Shown: positions 50,873-58,668 of the stretch, one piece after another
Numbering within the stretch: position 1 is the first letter of the stretch
How the letters are laid out: the number at the start of each line of letters is the position of its first letter
Source: Streptococcus mitis
GTDB lineage: Bacteria > Bacillota > Bacilli > Lactobacillales > Streptococcaceae
Assembly (NCBI RefSeq): GCF_946190275.1
Contig: NZ_CAMHZQ010000012.1
Coordinates: 1-64,000, forward strand
Direction of reading: 5' to 3'
DNA length: 64,000 nucleotides
The notes under the pieces: generated by a model
Seen by the model: the letters and a program-made list of their open reading frames with translations, nothing else
Told to the model about the DNA's origin: nothing
Database searches by the model: none
Position numbers and translations under genes: made by a program

Positions 50873-52509
50873 TTTCTCATCCGCTGGTTGATGACTACAT
50901 CAAAATGGCCGAGTGTGGAGATATTGTCGTCAACAAGGAAAGGAAGTTGCTGTTTAAAATCATCAAGGAGAAAATCTATCCTCGTGATGATTTGTATTTT
51001 GATAATGACTTAATTGACAAGTTCATTCGGTTTGCTGAAAAGAATTTTTTCCCTCTGGCCAAGTATCAGCTTTTCTTGACTCCGTTCATTTTTCTTTTTC
51101 GGAAGGAGGACGGGGAACCACACTTTGACGAGTATCTGTACACACTCGCTCGTGGGGGTGGTAAGAATGGTTTTATGTCTGCTCGATCCTCGTTCTTTAT
51201 CAGTCCAATTTATCCAATCAGAGATTATGATGTGACCATCACTGCTAACTCTGAGAAACAGGGGAAGGTTTCCTTTGAGGAAGTCTATGAGACTATTCAA
51301 AGGCGTGGTCTTGAGGACCATTTCTATCTAACTAAAATGTCTATCACAGGTCGAGCAAACAACTCGGTCTTTTCTTTTCGGACTAACAATCCGAAGACTA
51401 TGGACTCCGCTCGGGATGGTTGTCTTGAGTTTGATGAGATTCATCAGTTTGAAGATGACAAGGCTGTGAAGGTTCAAAGGTCTGGTCTTGGTAAGATTGC
51501 TCATGCTCGAACATTCTACAACGGGACGAATGGATATGTGCGCGAGGGATTTTACGACAAGCTGATAGAGAAGTCTATGCAAATCTTGAATGGAGAGGTT
51601 GATGATTTCAGGCTATTCCCTTTCATCTGCAAGCTAGACAGTGCGGATGAAGTGGATGATATGAAGAACTGGTCAAAGGCAAATCCGATGTTGGATGAAA
51701 GTACTCCTTATGCTAAAAGGCTGCTTGCTCGAACTAAGGCTGACTATGACGACCTTGAGCTGGAACCATCTGGCCGTCAGGAATTTATGACAAAACGGAT
51801 GAACCTTCCTGAAGCGGATCTTGAGAAAGATGTGACTTCTCGCGAAAAATTACTTGCTTGTTTGCGTTCGCCTGGACTTGACTTGTTGGGTAGATCTTGT
51901 GTCGCAGGCTTTGACTATGCGAGTATTCGAGATTTTGCAAGTGTCGGTTTGTTGTTTAAAAATGGTGATGACTTTATCTGGAAACAACATTCATTTGCTC
52001 GGAAAGATTTTTTGAGGGCTTTTAAAATCAAGGCTCCTATTCAGGAGTGGGCAGACAAAGGTCTATTTACGATTGTAGACGGTCCTAGCATTGATCCGCG
52101 GTTGTTGGTTGCGAAGCTGGAGGAATGGAGTAAGTTTTATCAGATTGAGCTTGTATGCGCCGATGGTTTTAGAATGGACTTGTTAAAACCACTTTTGGAA
52201 GAGGCTGGTTTTGAATATGAGTTCTTGCGGAATCCTGGGGCGATTCAATCCAAGGTTGCGCCAATCATTGAGGATGGATTTGCTAATGAGCGGTTTGTCT
52301 TTGAGAATGATAATTCCATGATTTGGTATACGGATAATACCTACATCAAAGAGGATAAGGATGGTAATAAGCGTTTCTTGAAGAAAGAACCTGTGCGAAG
52401 AAAGACGGATGGCTTCCATGCCTTGATAGCTGCTCTCTACAAGCGTGAGCTTGTACATGAGTCGAACGTTGGGGAATTCCTAGATATGTTAGAGGATTGG
52501 GAGTTTTGA
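50869..52509 (+). CDS. terL: Terminase large subunit
   Basis: 546 residues. The ATPase domain has Walker A-like ARGGGKNGFMSARSS, Walker B with catalytic Glu in GCLEFDEIHQFE, and motif ITANSEKQGK. The C-terminal RNase H-like nuclease domain begins near SCVAGFDYASIRDFASVGL with Asp ligands. It pumps DNA into the prohead and cuts at cos. Confidence 0.95.
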   Translation: MISHPLVDDYIKMAECGDIVVNKERKLLFKIIKEKIYPRDDLYFDNDLIDKFIRFAEKNFFPLAKYQLFLTPFIFLFRKEDGEPHFDEYLYTLARGGGKNGFMSARSSFFISPIYPIRDYDVTITANSEKQGKVSFEEVYETIQRRGLEDHFYLTKMSITGRANNSVFSFRTNNPKTMDSARDGCLEFDEIHQFEDDKAVKVQRSGLGKIAHARTFYNGTNGYVREGFYDKLIEKSMQILNGEVDDFRLFPFICKLDSADEVDDMKNWSKANPMLDESTPYAKRLLARTKADYDDLELEPSGRQEFMTKRMNLPEADLEKDVTSREKLLACLRSPGLDLLGRSCVAGFDYASIRDFASVGLLFKNGDDFIWKQHSFARKDFLRAFKIKAPIQEWADKGLFTIVDGPSIDPRLLVAKLEEWSKFYQIELVCADGFRMDLLKPLLEEAGFEYEFLRNPGAIQSKVAPIIEDGFANERFVFENDNSMIWYTDNTYIKEDKDGNKRFLKKEPVRRKTDGFHALIAALYKRELVHESNVGEFLDMLEDWEF

Positions 52510-52569
52510 TAAAAATATAGTTCAATTTGGGGTGGTAGGTTGGTAATTGGATAGGAAGGAGGGGAAAAA

Positions 52570-53718
52570 ATGGGGTTGCTGAATTTATTTAAGCGAGAGG
52601 TGCCTGATGTTGGTTTTGACTTTGAGGAGTTGGAACGAATATTGGGGCGCTTGCAGTTGAAGAGTTTAGCGATTGATAAGTCGGCGGAGTTTGTGGCTCG
52701 TATTTTTGCGAAGTCGGAATTTCGGTATATGGTGGAAAATCATCATGTGGTGTCAGACTGGGATTATATTTTAAATGTGCGTCCCAATAAGAATGAGTCG
52801 GCCTCAGAGTTCTGGCAGAAGGTCATTTATCGCTTATTGACGAAAAATGAAGTACTCATTGTTTTGTCTGATGATAAGCAGTTACTGGTAGCTGACGCTT
52901 TTACTCGTAGGCGTTATGCTCTGTATGATGACACCTTTGAGATGGTGTCTGTCAGGGATTATACATTTCAGAGGAAGTTTGCTATGAGTGATGTCATCTT
53001 TCTCCAGTATAATAACAATCGCTTGCAAGAATATATATCAGACTTGTTTTCTGATTACGAAAAACTGCATACTCGTCTGGTGGAATCCTTAGCTAGAAAT
53101 AATCAGATCCGTGGGGTTCTAGCTACAAAAGCGAATGGAACCTTTGACGATGACAAGAGAAAGAAACTGCAGAGATATGCGGACAATCTTTTTAAGTCCT
53201 TTACGTCTAAGACAGTTGCGATTGTACCGACAATGGACGGTGTGGAGTATTCGGAGTTGACCAATACAGTAGGAACTTCAAATTTATCGGTTGAAGAGTT
53301 GAAGAAACTGAGACGTCAATTTGATGATGAGGTTGCGGATATATTAGGTTTGCCGACGGCTTTGATGCATGGAGATATGGCTGATTTGTCTAATAGTCAG
53401 AAGATGTTTAACAGTTATTGTTATGAATCGCTGGTTAAAAAAGTGAGTGACGCTATAAATCATGCTATGGTGAGCTCGGCTGGATATGCTAATCAGAAAA
53501 AATTTGTGATTTTTGGTGAGGGGGGACTTGATAAGTTTGCTCTTGCTGAGAACATAGATAAACTCATCTCATCTGGGGCTATGACTCGAAATGAGGTGAG
53601 ATTGGAGCTTGGTCTTGAGGCTGTTCCTGGTGGGGATACTTTCCTTATCACCAAGAACTATCAGGGTGAAAACGAAATAGAGAAAGGAGAAAATGAGGAT
53701 GACAATCATTCAGATTAA
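52570..53718 (+). CDS. Phage portal protein, HK97 family
   Basis: 382 residues, opening MGLLNLFKREV. Characteristic segments are LNVRPNKNESASEFWQKVIYRLLTKNEVLIVL, and then GLPTALMHGDMADLSNSQKMFNSYCYESLV. It forms the dodecameric portal ring. GGAAGGAGGGG precedes the ATG; its end overlaps the protease gene. Confidence 0.94.
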   Translation: MGLLNLFKREVPDVGFDFEELERILGRLQLKSLAIDKSAEFVARIFAKSEFRYMVENHHVVSDWDYILNVRPNKNESASEFWQKVIYRLLTKNEVLIVLSDDKQLLVADAFTRRRYALYDDTFEMVSVRDYTFQRKFAMSDVIFLQYNNNRLQEYISDLFSDYEKLHTRLVESLARNNQIRGVLATKANGTFDDDKRKKLQRYADNLFKSFTSKTVAIVPTMDGVEYSELTNTVGTSNLSVEELKKLRRQFDDEVADILGLPTALMHGDMADLSNSQKMFNSYCYESLVKKVSDAINHAMVSSAGYANQKKFVIFGEGGLDKFALAENIDKLISSGAMTRNEVRLELGLEAVPGGDTFLITKNYQGENEIEKGENEDDNHSD

Positions 53719-54421
53719 GGGAGCGATTGTATCCAATGATGACCGCTGGTTTTATGATTGGCTAGACATGGATGCAACCGCTCCTAAGGATATTGTATTG
53801 CCGACGACGGGAGAAGATGTGGAAATCCACATCAATTCTGGTGGTGGTGATGTTTATGCTGGTAGTGAAATCTATACAGCATTACGTGATTATCAGGGGC
53901 ATGTGACGGTGAAAATCGTGGGGATTGCTGCTAGTGCTGCGAGTGTTATCGCTATGGCTGGTGATAGGGTGGAAATTAGTCCTACAGCGCAAATCATGAT
54001 CCATAATGTATCTGCTGGTGTACGTGGTGACCATAAGGCGCTCTTACATGAGGCTGGTGTGTTAGAGGGCTTTAACAAGTCTATCGCATATGCCTATATT
54101 GGTAAGACTGGTAAGGCATTAGATGATTTGCTGGATTTAATGGAGCGTGAAACGTGGTTTGATGCTCGTTCTGCTGTCAAGCATGGTTTTGCAGATAAGG
54201 TCATGTTTGAAAGTCAAGAAGCTCCTGTCTTGGTGGCTAGTCAGACACCTGTAATTCCTCGTGATTTTATCGAAAAAATCCGCTCTGCGATGACCCCAGA
54301 TGTGGAGTTATTGGCAGACTTGGTTTGTGATAGGTTGAATAATAGTTTACCTATCCCAGAAGATAAGAAAAAAGAAGACAAGACGGCTGAACCTGTGGGG
54401 TTAGGTCGTTTTCCATTTTAA
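53693..54421 (+). CDS. ClpP-like prohead protease
   Basis: 242 residues. The ClpP fold has IHINSGGGDVYAG, nucleophile Ser in GIAASAASVIAMAGDRVEI, and the His region AQIMIHNVSAG. It matures the capsid of HK97-type phages. Overlaps the portal gene by 26 bases. Confidence 0.94.
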   Translation: MRMTIIQIKGAIVSNDDRWFYDWLDMDATAPKDIVLPTTGEDVEIHINSGGGDVYAGSEIYTALRDYQGHVTVKIVGIAASAASVIAMAGDRVEISPTAQIMIHNVSAGVRGDHKALLHEAGVLEGFNKSIAYAYIGKTGKALDDLLDLMERETWFDARSAVKHGFADKVMFESQEAPVLVASQTPVIPRDFIEKIRSAMTPDVELLADLVCDRLNNSLPIPEDKKKEDKTAEPVGLGRFPF

Positions 54422-54439
54422 GAAAGGAAATAAAAAACA

Positions 54440-55555
54440 ATGATGAAACTTGGTAATGAATTTACAACTGCTCGTCAGAACTTTATGAATGCAGTAGAAA
54501 CTGGTGCTCCTATGGAGGAGCAAAATAAGCTCTATAACGAGATGATTGAGGCATTGACAGATAAGTTGCAAGACGACGCTAGAGAGACTGCTCGTAAAGA
54601 AATCGCAAATATGAATCCATATGATGCGCAGTTGACTGCTGAAGCTCGCGAATTTTTCAACAACATTGAGAAACTTCCTCCAAAAGGAATTGAAAAACTT
54701 TTCCCTCAGGAAACAATTGACCGTATTTTTGAGGATATGGTGGCGGCTCGTCCACTTCTTCAACACATCGGCTTGCGAAATGCAGGTATTCGTTTGAAAT
54801 TCCTCAAGTCTAGTCGTACAGGGCAAGCGGTTTGGGGTAAAATCAATGCTGAAATTCAAGGACAATTGAAACAAGAGTTTGCTGAAGAAGAAGCGATTCA
54901 GTCTAAATTGACTGCTTTTGTTGTAATCCCTAAAGACTCTGAGAAATTTGGGCCTGCTTGGTTGCAGTCTTATGTATCTATTCAAATCACAGAAGCCTTT
55001 GCTGCTGCTCTTGAAGCTGGTTATTTGAATGGTGATGGGGACAATAAACCTATCGGGCTATCTCGTACTCTTACAGGTACTGCAGAAAGTGAAAAAGTAA
55101 CTTATGCTGAGAAACAGGCTCAGAAAAAACCATTGACTTTCGCAGACTCTGCTACCGTGGTAAAAGAGTTGACGGAGGTTTATAAATACCATTCTACAAA
55201 AGCTGACAATACAACCCCTGTTGCAGTAGAAGGTAATTTGGTTATGGTAGTGAATCCTGCAGATGCTTGGGATGTGAAGAAGCAATATACGTCTCTTAAT
55301 GCTCAGGGTGTATATGTAACAGCTATGCCTTATAACCTCATCTTGGTTGAGTCGGTTGCTCAAGCGTCTGGTAAGGTGACTACATTTGTCAAAGGTCGCT
55401 ACGATGCCTTTGTAGGTGGTGGTATTGAATTTGGACGATTTACCGAAACCTATGCTTTAGAAGACTTGAATCTCTACACTGCTAAGCAATTTGCTTATGG
55501 TAAAGCGCATGATGAAAAGACTGCTGCTGTGTGGACGCTGATCATTGCGAAATAA
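54440..55555 (+). CDS. Major capsid protein, HK97 fold
   Basis: 371 residues. The N-terminal ~100 residues are helical, a probable delta/scaffold region removed by the protease. The HK97 core begins near IDRIFEDMVAARPLLQHIGL and includes GPAWLQSYVSIQITEAFAAALEAGYLNGDG and the C-terminal GRYDAFVGGGIEFGRF. Two adjacent ATGs (54440, 54443) can start it. Confidence 0.94.
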   Translation: MMKLGNEFTTARQNFMNAVETGAPMEEQNKLYNEMIEALTDKLQDDARETARKEIANMNPYDAQLTAEAREFFNNIEKLPPKGIEKLFPQETIDRIFEDMVAARPLLQHIGLRNAGIRLKFLKSSRTGQAVWGKINAEIQGQLKQEFAEEEAIQSKLTAFVVIPKDSEKFGPAWLQSYVSIQITEAFAAALEAGYLNGDGDNKPIGLSRTLTGTAESEKVTYAEKQAQKKPLTFADSATVVKELTEVYKYHSTKADNTTPVAVEGNLVMVVNPADAWDVKKQYTSLNAQGVYVTAMPYNLILVESVAQASGKVTTFVKGRYDAFVGGGIEFGRFTETYALEDLNLYTAKQFAYGKAHDEKTAAVWTLIIAK

Positions 55556-55568
55556 AAGGTGACTAAGG

Positions 55569-55859
55569 ATGGAGATTGAAGCTAAACCTCATTCCCTCCT
55601 TAATCCTTTTAAGGAGCGGATGAGAATTTTTCATAGCGGAGAAGACTTGAATCTCTCACGGATGTTAGAAAGTTCTCAAATGGTTATTACTCGCTTGGTA
55701 GGAAGTGGGAATATACACGATCATCAAATAAGGGAACTCATTTTAGAACGTGCTCGCTATGTCTATAATGACCAAGTTGAATTTTTTTACGAAAATTTCA
55801 AAGCGGATATTTTAGCATTATCGTTAAATAGGATAGAAATGGAGGATAGTGATGATTAA
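55569..55859 (+). CDS. Head-tail connector protein (gp6-like)
   Basis: 96 residues, helical, directly after the capsid gene: the position and size of gp6-like DNA-packaging connectors. Sequence support is modest. Confidence 0.7.
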   Translation: MEIEAKPHSLLNPFKERMRIFHSGEDLNLSRMLESSQMVITRLVGSGNIHDHQIRELILERARYVYNDQVEFFYENFKADILALSLNRIEMEDSDD

Positions 55860-56040
55860 GGTATTAAAAGAATTTTATGACCTCAAGGAGGGCGTCGTTA
55901 GGCAGGTCGGAGAAAGTTTTGAAGCGACAGAAGAACGGTTTGCTGAGCTCAAGGAACATTTACCAGACTATGTTGAGTTGGAAAAGACATCCAGAAGTAG
56001 TAGCTTTATGGAAGTAGTGAGTGTAAATGACCAAGAGTGA
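55852..56040 (+). CDS. Small phage protein of the connector module
   Basis: 62 residues from the ATG at 55852, overlapping the gene before. VLKEFYDLKEGVVRQVGESFEATEERFAELKEHLPDYVE resembles short head-associated phage proteins. Unknown role. Confidence 0.6.
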   Translation: MIKVLKEFYDLKEGVVRQVGESFEATEERFAELKEHLPDYVELEKTSRSSSFMEVVSVNDQE

Positions 56041-56416
56041 GGGACCAAGCTATCGCTATAAAAAGCCTGAGGCTCAAAATGGAGACCTAAGAACTCCCTT
56101 GACTTTCTATACTTCTAAGGTTAAAGAGGGGGTTGATGGTCGTGATATGAGTTACGAGAAGGTTTTTTATACGATGGGTCAAATTTATTCTCCAAGTATG
56201 AAAGACTTTGAGATTGCGACTGGAAAAGCGATGAAAGCTAAGATGACTTTGAAGATTCGTGACCCTCTGACAGATTATCAGCCTGAGGGTCGGCATTTTG
56301 TCGAAGTGGGTGATATCCGTTTAGTTGGCAAGAAATGGCAGGTTATCGATGTGCGTCCTGATTATGATAATCGGGATTTTTTGATTGTTATTATCGGAGG
56401 TGGTCGTGATGTCTAG
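56027..56416 (+). CDS. Head-tail joining (head-closure) protein
   Basis: 129 residues with the head-closure knob pattern DLRTPLTFYTSKVKEGVDG, then MTLKIRDPL, then VGKKWQVIDVRPDYDNRDFLIVII. Corresponds to SPP1 gp16-like adaptors. Confidence 0.85.
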   Translation: MTKSEGPSYRYKKPEAQNGDLRTPLTFYTSKVKEGVDGRDMSYEKVFYTMGQIYSPSMKDFEIATGKAMKAKMTLKIRDPLTDYQPEGRHFVEVGDIRLVGKKWQVIDVRPDYDNRDFLIVIIGGGRDV

Positions 56417-56807
56417 TGGAGCTAATCTAAAAGGATTTGATGATATTTTGAGGAATATTGAGGCTCGACTAGGAGAGCCGATAGTTCGTAGAAAGGTCAA
56501 CAAGGCTTTGAAGGAGACGGTTGAAGAGTTTGAGCCGACTTTCAAACGGGCTATGGCGGTGTACGCTGACACTGGGAAGACGGTTGGTGCGGTCGTTCAT
56601 GGGAATGCGACTGGTACTGCTAGTGGTGTTCCAATGGTTAAATTAGGTTTTAAAAGTCCTCGTTGGACTCTTATTCACTTAAATGAATTTGGCTATGCAA
56701 AGAATGGGCATCCTCGTGGTTTCGGAGTCATGCGCCGCTTTTTTGAAGCGAGTAAGCCGGTCTTTAAGTCTAAAGTCGGCATGAAGTTAAAACAGGAGTT
56801 TTTGTAA
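56409..56807 (+). CDS. HK97 gp10-like tail-component protein
   Basis: 132 residues from the ATG at 56409 (GGAGGTGGTCGTG upstream), overlapping the joining gene by 8 bases. GFDDILRNIEARLGEPIVRRKVNKALKETVEEF and WTLIHLNEFGYAKNGHPRGFG are typical of the gp10 tail-terminator-region family. Confidence 0.85.
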   Translation: MSSGANLKGFDDILRNIEARLGEPIVRRKVNKALKETVEEFEPTFKRAMAVYADTGKTVGAVVHGNATGTASGVPMVKLGFKSPRWTLIHLNEFGYAKNGHPRGFGVMRRFFEASKPVFKSKVGMKLKQEFL

Positions 56808-57187
56808 TGATTAAAGACAAATTAACTGAACTCTACAAGGCTTTGGAAGAGGATGAGTCTTTATCTGGTATTAGTATCAAGTCTTTTGAGCGTCCTAAGA
56901 CATTGGGAGATGATGATGCGAGTATTGTCATTATCCCTGTCGGACCTCCAATGCAGACCGCTCATGGGAGTAACACCAGTTTGGCTAAGACTTTTCTCTA
57001 TCAAATCAATGTAGAGTCTACTAATCGAGTGGAGTGTAAAGAACTTCAAGGAAGAATTGAAAAAATAATGGAAGATCAGGGATTTTATCAGACTGAAGGT
57101 GGTTTGGAACAATGGATTCCTGATATTAAACGCTATGTGGATGCTCGGACTTATAAAGGTCGGAGTGCTCTATACGAAGAATACTAA
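56807..57187 (+). CDS. DUF806 family tail protein
   Basis: 126 residues in the tail-terminator position: FLYQINVESTNRVECKELQGRIEKIMEDQGFYQTEGGLEQWIPDIKRYVDARTYKG. TAATG overlap with gp10. Probably the tail terminator. Confidence 0.8.
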   Translation: MIKDKLTELYKALEEDESLSGISIKSFERPKTLGDDDASIVIIPVGPPMQTAHGSNTSLAKTFLYQINVESTNRVECKELQGRIEKIMEDQGFYQTEGGLEQWIPDIKRYVDARTYKGRSALYEEY

Positions 57188-57209
57188 ATGAAAGAAAGAG
57201 GTGCTATAA

Positions 57210-57794
57210 ATGGCATTAGTTGGTTTTAAACGTATGACAATTCGTGTGTTGGATGGTAACGCTACTCCAACGCTCGGACAAAACCTTTTCGTAATCGAAG
57301 GTAAAACTGGTGAGGGTGCAACTCGTACTGCTAAAATTTCTGGTCTTGCAAGTGATCCAGTTAAAACGTATGGGAGCGATATTGCTTACCATGTTTCAAA
57401 TCGTGGTGTTGGAGATGTGAAGATGGAAATGACTGCAGTTGATATTCCTTCTACAGTGCTAGCTAAAATTCTGGGTCATCAGGTCAAGGATGATATTATT
57501 GGAATTGGTGCCGAAACAGTCTCTCCATTTTGTGCAGTAATGCTCGAATCTAAGACTGCAAATGGAACTCAAGCTCAAGTAGGATTTTTCAAGGGTCAGT
57601 TTTCTATGGATGCTGAAGAGCTTGAAACACTTAAAGACAAACAAGAAGAACTTCCAGATGATAACTTGAGTTTTGCAGCAATCGCAAGTGATGATACAGA
57701 AACGAAAGATTTATATTACATCAAATATATCGGTAAGGATGAGGAGAAGCTCAAAAAGTTCAAAGGTCAGCTTAAAATGGTTGCTGCGGGGTAG
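57210..57794 (+). CDS. Major tail protein (phi13 type)
   Basis: 194 residues: MALVGFKRMTIRVLDGNATP at the start, GATRTAKISGLASDPVKTYGSDIAYHVSNRGVGDVKMEM as family signature. It polymerises into the tail tube. AAAGAGG before the ATG. Confidence 0.92.
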   Translation: MALVGFKRMTIRVLDGNATPTLGQNLFVIEGKTGEGATRTAKISGLASDPVKTYGSDIAYHVSNRGVGDVKMEMTAVDIPSTVLAKILGHQVKDDIIGIGAETVSPFCAVMLESKTANGTQAQVGFFKGQFSMDAEELETLKDKQEELPDDNLSFAAIASDDTETKDLYYIKYIGKDEEKLKKFKGQLKMVAAG

Positions 57795-57839
57795 AAGGAG
57801 GGCGCAAGCTCTCTTTTACTTTTTTAGAAAGGAAAGTAT

Positions 57840-58133
57840 ATGGCTAAGGTTAAATTTACAATCAAAAATGACAAGGGAGAAGATGTCCTAAAGACAAGTA
57901 AGGAAATTACAACTCGTGATTATCGTGATTATTTGGTCATGAACGAATCCTTGACAAGTGATTTATCTGAGGTAGAGAAGCTTGATAAGCAGTTGGGCTT
58001 TATTGCTAGTTTGTTTGACGATGTGACAGTAGAACAATTACTAGAATACACAGATTTTGCGAAAGTGATTTCTATTTTTACAGAAATTTATGCTCACTTG
58101 GTAGGTGATGTAGACCCAAAGGAAAAGAGCTAG
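57840..58133 (+). CDS. Tail assembly chaperone, short form (gpG-like)
   Basis: 97 residues between tail tube and tape measure, where siphophages encode the gpG/gpGT chaperone pair. The slippery sequence CCCAAAG at 58115-58121 lies five codons before its stop, allowing a -1 shift to make the longer form. AGAAAGGAAAG precedes the ATG. Confidence 0.88.
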   Translation: MAKVKFTIKNDKGEDVLKTSKEITTRDYRDYLVMNESLTSDLSEVEKLDKQLGFIASLFDDVTVEQLLEYTDFAKVISIFTEIYAHLVGDVDPKEKS

Positions 58134-58318
58134 CACCTGGGCAAGCTATTCAACGTTTTTATGGTTTTATCAAGCAAGTTACAGAGGGTCCTTATGGAAT
58201 GAGTATTCGCGATGTGATGGATACGAGTTGGGAGGACTTGATGGGGGTCTTGGGAACGATGGAAACGAGTGAACAAGAAGAAGTGGTTGACTTGGCAGAT
58301 TTTTTGGAAAGTCTATAA
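58121..58318 (+). CDS. Tail assembly chaperone, frameshift extension (gpGT-like)
   Basis: The -1 frame reached from CCCAAAG reads GKELAPGQAIQRFYGFIKQV and on to VDLADFLESL, stopping at 58316. It has no start of its own, as expected for a T domain. The fusion would be about 159 residues (94 plus 65). C_CCA_AAG is in exact X_XXY_YYZ phase. Confidence 0.85.
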   Translation, partial: GKELAPGQAIQRFYGFIKQVTEGPYGMSIRDVMDTSWEDLMGVLGTMETSEQEEVVDLADFLESL

Positions 58319-58326
58319 GTCATTGC

Positions 58327-58355
58327 TTTACAAATAGGAAAGGTAAGCATATAAT
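58327..58355 (+). promoter_or_regulatory. Internal promoter of the tail-module moron
   Basis: TTTACA (58327-58332), 17 bases, TATAAT (58350-58355): near-consensus sigma-A promoter inside the late operon. Confidence 0.8.
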
Positions 58356-58381
58356 AGAGCTATATAAGGGAGGTGGAAGAT

Positions 58382-58612
58382 ATGTCTCGAAAAGAAAAGG
58401 CGCGTAGAAGATATTGGTTTTGGTTTACCATTTTTGTCCTTTATCTTGCTTTTGGCTTGTATTGTATTTGTACAAATTTTGGAGATACCTTGGGTATGAT
58501 TTTACTATCACCCTTTATCTTTGCTTCCTTGCCACTCTATGCTTATCTATTTCTTGGTTTGTTTATCTGGGCTTTTATGAGCCTGGCAATGGATGATTTT
58601 TATAAAGAATGA
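58382..58612 (+). CDS. Moron: small two-helix membrane protein
   Basis: 76 residues from the ATG at 58382 (GGGAGGTGG upstream). A basic N-terminus (MSRKEKARRRYWFWF) and two transmembrane helices (about 13-33 and 39-66) are evident. It is flanked by its own consensus promoter and terminator, between the chaperone and tape-measure genes. It should therefore be expressed in the lysogen, a lysogenic-conversion candidate. Not a family I know. Confidence 0.75.
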   Translation: MSRKEKARRRYWFWFTIFVLYLAFGLYCICTNFGDTLGMILLSPFIFASLPLYAYLFLGLFIWAFMSLAMDDFYKE

Positions 58613-58614
58613 TG

Positions 58615-58636
58615 AAAAGTCCGTAAGGGCTTTTTT
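58615..58636 (+). terminator. Terminator of the moron gene
   Basis: AAAAGTCC-GTAA-GGGCTTTTTT, three bases after the stop. Confidence 0.8.
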
Positions 58637-58668
58637 CTTTGCTCTGAGGAGATAGGAAGGAGAACAAG

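Noticed and set aside
54401-54985. 194-codon minus-strand frame across the capsid gene start
   Set aside because: Antisense to the capsid and protease genes, Ser/Leu/Phe-rich shadow composition.
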